DNA of 19,372 nucleotides from CAZGSV01 sp964528605 (GTDB lineage: Bacteria > Armatimonadota > Zipacnadia > CAZGSV01): NCBI GenBank assembly GCA_964528605.1, contig CAZGSV010000062.1:1-19372 (forward strand). Direction: 5' to 3'. Positions 15,001 through 19,372 of the stretch are shown piece by piece. The position numbers and the translations under genes are program-made. The notes under the pieces are model-generated. The model saw only the letters and a list, made by a program, of their open reading frames with translations, did not search any database and was not told the DNA's origin. The stretch's first letter is position 1, and every line of letters starts with the position of its first letter.

Positions 15001-17424
15001 TCATTGGGCTGGGCTGTGGCGCCCCTGGAAACGGGCGAGGCGCAGGGCGTTAGTGACGACGGAGACGGAACTGGCAGCCATGGCGGCGGCCGCGAACATG
15101 GGGTTGAGGACCAGGCCCCAGTGGTAGAGGACACCGGCGGCCAGGGGGATCATGAGCACGTTATAGATGAAGGCCAGGAAAAGGTTCTGATAGATGACCT
15201 TGAGCGTGCGGCGCCCGAGGGCGATGGCGAGGGGGACGGCGCGCACGTCGCCGGAGATAAGGGCAATGTCGGCGGCCTCCACCGCGACGTCGGTGCCGGT
15301 GCCGAGGGCGACGCCGAGGTCGGCCTCGGCCAGCGCGGGCGCGTCGTTGATGCCGTCGCCGACCATGGCGACGGTACGCTGAGGCCTGAGGCTGCGAATG
15401 GTCTCAGCCTTGGCCTCTGGGGTCACTTGGGCGAGCACTTCTTGGATGCCGACCTCGCGGGCCACGGCGTGGGCGGCCGATTCGACGTCACCGCTCAGAA
15501 GGACCACGCGCAGCCCCATAACCTTCAGGTCCGCGACGGCCTCGGAGACACCGTCCTTGAGTTCATCGGAGAAAGCGGCCAGGCCGAGCGGGCGGCCGTC
15601 GAGGGCGACGAAGATCGCGGTCTGACCTCTGTCTTGGAGGGCGCTTGCGCTCTGCGACAGTGTGTCCACGGCGATGCCGTTATCGGCGAACAGCCTCTCA
15701 TTGCCGGCGAGGACGGTGTGGCCGTTGACGGTCGCGCGCAGGCCGAAGCCGGGCAGAGCCTCGAAGGACTCGGGGTCGGTGGTTTGGATGCTGCTCTCAC
15801 GCGCATGGCGTAGGACGGCCTGAGCGAGGGGATGCTCGGAGCGGCCCTCGGCGCTGGCCAGGGAGGACAGCAATTCGGTTTCGCTTACGCCGGGCGCGGG
15901 AACCAGGGCCTGCAACTTCAACTGAGCGCGGGTGAGCGTGCCGGTCTTGTCAAAGACGACGGTGTCAATGCGGCCGACGGTCTCTAGGCTCTGTGCGGTC
16001 TTGAACAGGACGCCGAGTTGGGCGCCGCGGCCGGTGCCGACCATTACCGCTGTCGGGGTGGCCAGGCCGAGCGCACAGGGGCAGGCGACGATGAGCACGG
16101 CCACGCAGCGCAGCATGGCGAAGGTGAAGCCCTTTTCAGGGAAGGCGAGTATCCAGACGGCCAAAGTGAGCAGGGCGATAACGATGACGGAGGGGACGAA
16201 GACCGAGGCCACGCGGTCGGCGATACGCTGCACGGCGGCCTTGGAGCCCTGAGCCTCGCGGACCAGGCGAACGATGCGCGCGAGGACGGTGTCGGCGCCG
16301 ACGCGTTCGGCGCGGAAGACGAAGGCGCCGAAGCGGTTGATGGTGCCGGCAACCACGGTGTCACCGGGGGCCTTGTCCACCGGCAGGGACTCGCCCGTGA
16401 CCATTGACTCGTCGATGCTGGACATGCCCTCGAGAACCGTGCCGTCAACGGGGATGCTCTCTCCCGGGCGGACGACGAGTACGTCGCCGGGCCGAACCTG
16501 CTCCACCGGCACCTCAACCTCTTTGCCATCGCGCCGGAGGCGCGCCGTGGGCGGCCGCAGGCGGAGCAGCGCTTCGACGGCGCGCGAGGCTCTGCCCTTG
16601 GCGCGGGCCTCTAGGTAGCGGCCGACGAGAATGAGGGTGATGATGGCGGCGGAGGTATCGAAGTAGACGCCTTCTTTGGCTAGGGGGGGCGAGATGGTGG
16701 CGGCGAGGCTGTAGAGGTAGGCAACGGAGGAGCCGAGGGCGATGAGGGTGTTCATGTCGGTGGTGCGGCGGCGAGCCATGGCCCAGGCGCCCCGATAGAA
16801 GTCGGCGCCGCACCAAAACTGGACGGGCGTGGCGAGGGCGAGCATGATCCAATTGAGGAGGTTGTGGTTGATGCGGGCGAGGCCGGGGATATGGGGGGCC
16901 ATGGCGAGCGGCATGATGAGGGCGGTTAGGATCAGCCCGAGGACCATGCGCGAGCGCGTGTCGCGCACTTCCTGCTCGCGATAGTCGGGGGCGCGTTCCT
17001 CCCCGGCGATGGAGGCTTGGTAGCCGGCAGCGGCGACGGCGGCAGTGAGTTGCTCGGGAGTAGTCCACCAGCGGAAGTAGTCAACGGAGGCTTCTTCGGT
17101 GGCCAGGTTGACGCGGGCATCCGCGACACCCGCAACGGCCTTGAGGGTGGATTCGACGGTGTTGACGCAGGAGGCGCAGTGCATCCCGCGCACCGCGAGG
17201 CGGATGGTCTGGCTGGGGATGTGATAGCCTGCGCGGTCAACGGCGGCGGCGAGATCGGCCGGGGCGGGGAGTTGGGGATCAAGGGCAAGAGAGGCGGTTT
17301 CGGTGGCTAGGTTGACGTTCGCGCTCTCCACTCCCGGCACCGACTTGAGCGCCTGCTCCACGCGCAGCGCGCAGGAGGCGCAGTGCATGCCTTTGACGGG
17401 GATCTCAAGTTTCTTAGTGGCCAT
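15001..17424 (-). CDS. copA: Cu(I)-translocating P1B-type ATPase
   Basis: An 807-residue inner-membrane copper exporter. It begins with two heavy-metal-associated domains with GMHCASC (C15/C18 and C83/C86). Core motifs follow in order: MVTGES (341-346), transport CPC in VACPCALGLATPTAV (C448, C450), phosphorylated Asp in FDKTGTLT (D492), SEHP (529-532) and GDGINDAP (689-696). YN at 754-755 and MAASS at 782-786 in the last two membrane helices, together with CPC, are the Cu(I)-type (P1B-1) determinants. Length is typical for two-HMA bacterial CopA. ATG 17424 starts directly before the first HMA domain. No chaperone or CsoR/CueR regulator gene is seen next to it. It lies 91 bp after the Gfo/Idh/MocA gene on the same strand, with a hairpin just ahead of the start. 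Confidence 0.95.
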   Translation of the reverse strand: MATKKLEIPVKGMHCASCALRVEQALKSVPGVESANVNLATETASLALDPQLPAPADLAAAVDRAGYHIPSQTIRLAVRGMHCASCVNTVESTLKAVAGVADARVNLATEEASVDYFRWWTTPEQLTAAVAAAGYQASIAGEERAPDYREQEVRDTRSRMVLGLILTALIMPLAMAPHIPGLARINHNLLNWIMLALATPVQFWCGADFYRGAWAMARRRTTDMNTLIALGSSVAYLYSLAATISPPLAKEGVYFDTSAAIITLILVGRYLEARAKGRASRAVEALLRLRPPTARLRRDGKEVEVPVEQVRPGDVLVVRPGESIPVDGTVLEGMSSIDESMVTGESLPVDKAPGDTVVAGTINRFGAFVFRAERVGADTVLARIVRLVREAQGSKAAVQRIADRVASVFVPSVIVIALLTLAVWILAFPEKGFTFAMLRCVAVLIVACPCALGLATPTAVMVGTGRGAQLGVLFKTAQSLETVGRIDTVVFDKTGTLTRAQLKLQALVPAPGVSETELLSSLASAEGRSEHPLAQAVLRHARESSIQTTDPESFEALPGFGLRATVNGHTVLAGNERLFADNGIAVDTLSQSASALQDRGQTAIFVALDGRPLGLAAFSDELKDGVSEAVADLKVMGLRVVLLSGDVESAAHAVAREVGIQEVLAQVTPEAKAETIRSLRPQRTVAMVGDGINDAPALAEADLGVALGTGTDVAVEAADIALISGDVRAVPLAIALGRRTLKVIYQNLFLAFIYNVLMIPLAAGVLYHWGLVLNPMFAAAAMAASSVSVVTNALRLARFQGRHSPAQ

Positions 17425-17432
17425 GGCCCCTC

Positions 17433-17450
17433 ACCGCCTTGTTCGGCGGT
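17433..17450 (-). promoter_or_regulatory. Perfect inverted repeat in the copA leader
   Basis: ACCGCC (17433-17438) and GGCGGT (17445-17450) with a 6-nt loop. In the mRNA the 3' arm touches the GUGAGGGG sequence that precedes the copA ATG, so the hairpin could limit ribosome access. It could also be a weak terminator of the upstream gene or an operator. It does not match the CsoR or CopY boxes I know. Confidence 0.35.
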
Positions 17451-17480
17451 TCTTGGTCCTCTTCTGTACCGTAAAGCGCT

Positions 17481-17494
17481 GGGCGACGGGCGAC
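17481..17494. repeat. Two tandem copies of GGGCGAC
   Basis: The 7-bp unit GGGCGAC occurs twice in direct tandem in the 91-bp gap upstream of copA. It may be a regulator site or chance in GC-rich sequence. Confidence 0.4.
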
Positions 17495-17515
17495 GGTTCC
17501 CCTCTGCCACCCGTG

Positions 17516-18547
17516 TCAGGTGATGGGCAGCAAGGGCACCGGCTGGCCCATCTGGCGGACTGACTGCTCGAAGGCGAGGGCGATGACCACGGCGCGGCTG
17601 CCCGCGATGCCGTCAACGCGGGGGCGGCGTCCTTCGCGGACACAGGAGATGAAGTCCACCATTTCCTCGTAGGTGCCCCAGTGGCCGTGCTCGGCGGCGC
17701 TGACGCCCTGCGGGATGCTGGTGACCTGCGGATCGGAATCGTCACGGCGATGCAGCACGATGGTGCGCGTGTCCACGCTCATATCGAGGCGGCCTTCGGT
17801 GCCGATGGCGGTCGCGGCGATGTCCATATGGCCGGAGCCGAACATGCAGGAGCAGACGCTGCCGACGATGTGGTTGTCGTAGCGGATGAGGCACCAACCG
17901 TAGTCCACGTCGTCGAGCAGCCGGCCGCCGCCGAAGCCCTCAACGGCGAGGGGGGTGGCGTCGGCGAGTGCGTCGGCCAGGTTGATGTAGTGGGAGGCCA
18001 TCTCGAGCAGGACGCCGCCGCTTTGCTCCTTGTCGCCGCGCCAGCCGCGGGTGACGACGAAGTCACGGATGACGTTGCAGATGACGATGCTGGGGACGCC
18101 GATGGCGCCTTGGCGGATCATCTCGAGGCCGCGGGCGAAGGGGGGCGCGTAGGGGAGTTCGTAGCCCACTTGGAGCACGAGGCCCTTGCGCTTCGCGAGG
18201 GAGCGGAGGCGGGCGCACCCTTCGGCGGCGAAGGCCATCGGTTTCTCGACGAAGACGTGCTTGCCGGCCTGGAGCGCGGCGGCGCTGACGGGTTCGTGAA
18301 CATTGTTGGGCGTGGAGACGACGACGGCGTCCACTTGGTCGGACCCGACTAGGGCCTGATAGTCCTGGAACTTGGCGACCGGCCCCTCGAGCAGCGCCGC
18401 CGCCTCGTCGAGGCTTTCTTGCCGGCGGGCGCAGAGGGCGGTGACGCGAGCCTGCGGGATGAGAGCCAGGGTGGGGATGTGAACGTTCTTGGTCCAGCGT
18501 CCGAGACCGACGATGCCGATGCGTACCGAGTCAGTGTGCGCTGCCAC
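17516..18547 (-). CDS. Gfo/Idh/MocA family NAD(P)-dependent oxidoreductase
   Basis: A 343-residue cytoplasmic dehydrogenase. The N-terminal Rossmann fold starts at once (VRIGIVGLGRW, GxGxxG pattern with G14 and G16). STPNNVHEPV (78-87) and the EKP motif (101-103, in VFVEKPMAF) are conserved, and H186 in GGVLLEMASHYINL fits the usual catalytic or substrate His. The family oxidises sugars, inositols or amino sugars, and the substrate here is unknown. The frame stays open to 19294, but that extension lies antisense to the helicase gene. GTG 18547 is chosen because AGGTGAG lies 4 nt upstream and the Rossmann strand begins eight residues in. It could be transcribed with copA, 91 bp downstream, although their functions do not obviously connect. 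Confidence 0.9.
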   Translation of the reverse strand: MAAHTDSVRIGIVGLGRWTKNVHIPTLALIPQARVTALCARRQESLDEAAALLEGPVAKFQDYQALVGSDQVDAVVVSTPNNVHEPVSAAALQAGKHVFVEKPMAFAAEGCARLRSLAKRKGLVLQVGYELPYAPPFARGLEMIRQGAIGVPSIVICNVIRDFVVTRGWRGDKEQSGGVLLEMASHYINLADALADATPLAVEGFGGGRLLDDVDYGWCLIRYDNHIVGSVCSCMFGSGHMDIAATAIGTEGRLDMSVDTRTIVLHRRDDSDPQVTSIPQGVSAAEHGHWGTYEEMVDFISCVREGRRPRVDGIAGSRAVVIALAFEQSVRQMGQPVPLLPIT

Positions 18548-18580
18548 GGACCTCACCTTTCCGATGTTCCCATGCGGGCA

Positions 18581-18586
18581 TATAAT
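18581..18586 (+). promoter_or_regulatory. Consensus -10 box for the helicase gene
   Basis: TATAAT on the plus strand, with TTTCCG 17 bp upstream as a poor -35. Transcription would start near 18593, about 57 nt before ATG 18650. It interleaves with the minus-strand promoter in the 102-bp divergent gap. Confidence 0.4.
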
Positions 18587-18597
18587 GGCCGGGAGCG

Positions 18598-18626
18598 AGC
18601 ATAGCAGCCCGCGAAGCGTGCGACAA
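18598..18626 (-). promoter_or_regulatory. Candidate promoter of the Gfo/Idh/MocA gene
   Basis: TTGTCG (18626-18621), 17 bp, TATGCT (18603-18598) on the minus strand, each four of six to consensus. The predicted leader is about 44 nt and holds the ribosome site. Confidence 0.35.
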
Positions 18627-18649
18627 CACGAGCGGCGCTGCGCTTTCCC

Positions 18650-19372
18650 ATGGTGCGAACCGGCATTCTCTTTATTGTTGCGGGTGACCCGGAGGAGAAG
18701 TGTGAGTGGGTATGGGTGGGGGAGGATGGCGTGTCGACGGCGGGGGCGGAGAGGGGACCCAGTAAGAGCGCGGCGCTCGAGGCGGAGCGGGGCGGAAGCA
18801 TAGTAGTGACGTTGGGCGCTGTGATGGAGAAGGGTTTCCCGGCAGCCGTGGTGCGGGCGGAGGACTTGCTGTGGGTTCTCGCGCCCGAGACAGCGCGGCA
18901 AGGAGCCGCTTGGGTCAGGGCTGGGCTTGAACAGGGGGAGGGGATTGCTGCGCGTGCGTGGTCGAGGCTGGTGGCGCTGACGCGCAGGGCGAGGGGTGCG
19001 GAGTGGTGGAAGGATGCGATGAAGTGCGTGGAGGCGGCGACGGAGCGCGGGCCGGCGTCGGACGACGAGGCAGCGGGGTGGGCCTTCTGCGCGGCGCTCG
19101 AGGTTCTGTCGAGGGCGGCGGCGAAGCCGGAGGTCGCGTGCGAGGCGGAGTGGGTTGAGGGTCGCGGGCAGGCGCTGCCCGTTCTGGAGAGGAGTGACCT
19201 TGAGCGCGATGAGGGAGCACTGCTGGAGGAGGCGTTCGAGGAGCGGCTTCCGCGGTTGCTGGGCGAGGCGTACGAGGCCCGTGAGGCGCAGCACGAACTT
19301 GCGCGGGCCGTGCTGGAGGTGTTGCAGAATGGTGGGCGCTTGCTGGCGGAGGCGGGAACGGGGATAGGCAAG
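18650..19372 (+). CDS. DinG/XPD-family ATP-dependent helicase, N-terminal part (3' truncated by window)
   Basis: The frame is open for 241 codons and runs off the right edge. Its last about 35 residues read YEAREAQHELARAV then LLAEAGTGIGK. This is the start of a DinG-type superfamily 2 helicase: the R-x-x-Q helix followed by Walker A with EAGTG. Such enzymes unwind DNA or R-loops during repair; many carry a 4Fe-4S cluster, which would lie beyond the window. The 200 residues before it do not show the acidic DnaQ exonuclease motifs found in Bacillus-type DinG. They start with RTGILFIVAG and include a helical stretch (AEDLLWVLAPETARQGAAWV, about 81-100) of unknown role. An in-frame TAG at 18602 bounds the start. 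ATG 18650 or GTG 18653 begins it, with no clear ribosome site. Confidence 0.75.
   Translation, partial: MVRTGILFIVAGDPEEKCEWVWVGEDGVSTAGAERGPSKSAALEAERGGSIVVTLGAVMEKGFPAAVVRAEDLLWVLAPETARQGAAWVRAGLEQGEGIAARAWSRLVALTRRARGAEWWKDAMKCVEAATERGPASDDEAAGWAFCAALEVLSRAAAKPEVACEAEWVEGRGQALPVLERSDLERDEGALLEEAFEERLPRLLGEAYEAREAQHELARAVLEVLQNGGRLLAEAGTGIGK

Noticed and set aside
14506..15813. 435-codon plus-strand frame
   Set aside because: It is antisense to copA and the membrane protein, Gly/Asp-rich, and shows no family motif.
18548..19294. Long N-terminal extension of the Gfo/Idh/MocA frame
   Set aside because: It is Arg/Pro-rich, antisense to the helicase gene, and the Rossmann strand and ribosome site fix GTG 18547.
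1..19372. CRISPR arrays, insertion sequences, tRNA or rRNA genes
   Set aside because: I saw no regularly spaced repeats, transposase motifs, terminal inverted repeats, or tRNA/rRNA-like sequence on reading both strands.

Overview
This window is GC-rich bacterial chromosomal DNA with densely packed genes and no sign of mobile elements, CRISPR arrays, tRNA or rRNA. The gene content fits an environmental, probably free-living bacterium: an exported protein with copper-amine-oxidase-N (stalk) domains, a YfhO-type membrane protein, an exported FAD oxidoreductase, a Gfo/Idh/MocA dehydrogenase, and a Ser/Thr kinase next to a VWA protein. This mix and the G-rich strand suggest Armatimonadota or a related deep-branching lineage, but that is inference; no marker gene settles it.

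Layout. Positions 2-385 (+) hold the C-terminal third of an ECF-type ABC ATPase cut by the window edge. A tight minus-strand operon runs from 6727 down to 416: dxs (isoprenoid precursor synthesis), a YfhO-like polytopic membrane protein, a TatD-family metal-dependent hydrolase, and an exported stalk-domain protein. Gaps are 1-6 bp or 4-bp stop/start overlaps, and a good sigma70-like promoter lies upstream of dxs. Divergently, 6925-10699 (+) carries three stacked genes: a nitrilase-superfamily amidohydrolase, a non-RD Ser/Thr protein kinase with a tandem beta-sandwich tail, and a VWA-domain protein with a large helical insertion. This trio is the most system-like part of the window and looks like a signalling module.

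A second promoter with the same hexamers and spacer as the dxs promoter (TTGACC-N18-TATACT) starts a further plus-strand unit. It carries a membrane-anchored or exported FAD-dependent oxidoreductase with an N-terminal beta-sandwich (10755-12791) and a GlmU-like sugar-phosphate nucleotidyltransferase with a left-handed beta-helix (12798-14261). The promoter is so close to the ATG that the mRNA should be essentially leaderless.

The last third is mostly minus strand: a Gfo/Idh/MocA oxidoreductase (18547-17516), a Cu(I) P1B-type ATPase CopA (17424-15001) and a small polytopic membrane protein (14946-14227) whose 3' end overlaps the convergent nucleotidyltransferase by 35 bp. From 18650 to the right edge a plus-strand frame stays open and ends in a DinG-type Walker A motif, so it is the 5' part of a DinG/XPD-family helicase.

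Several starts were moved from the longest open frame using ribosome-binding sites, promoter positions and family N-termini (stalk protein, tatD, dxs, nitrilase, FAD oxidoreductase, Gfo/Idh/MocA). The plus strand is G-rich over C wherever I counted, whichever strand the genes are on.
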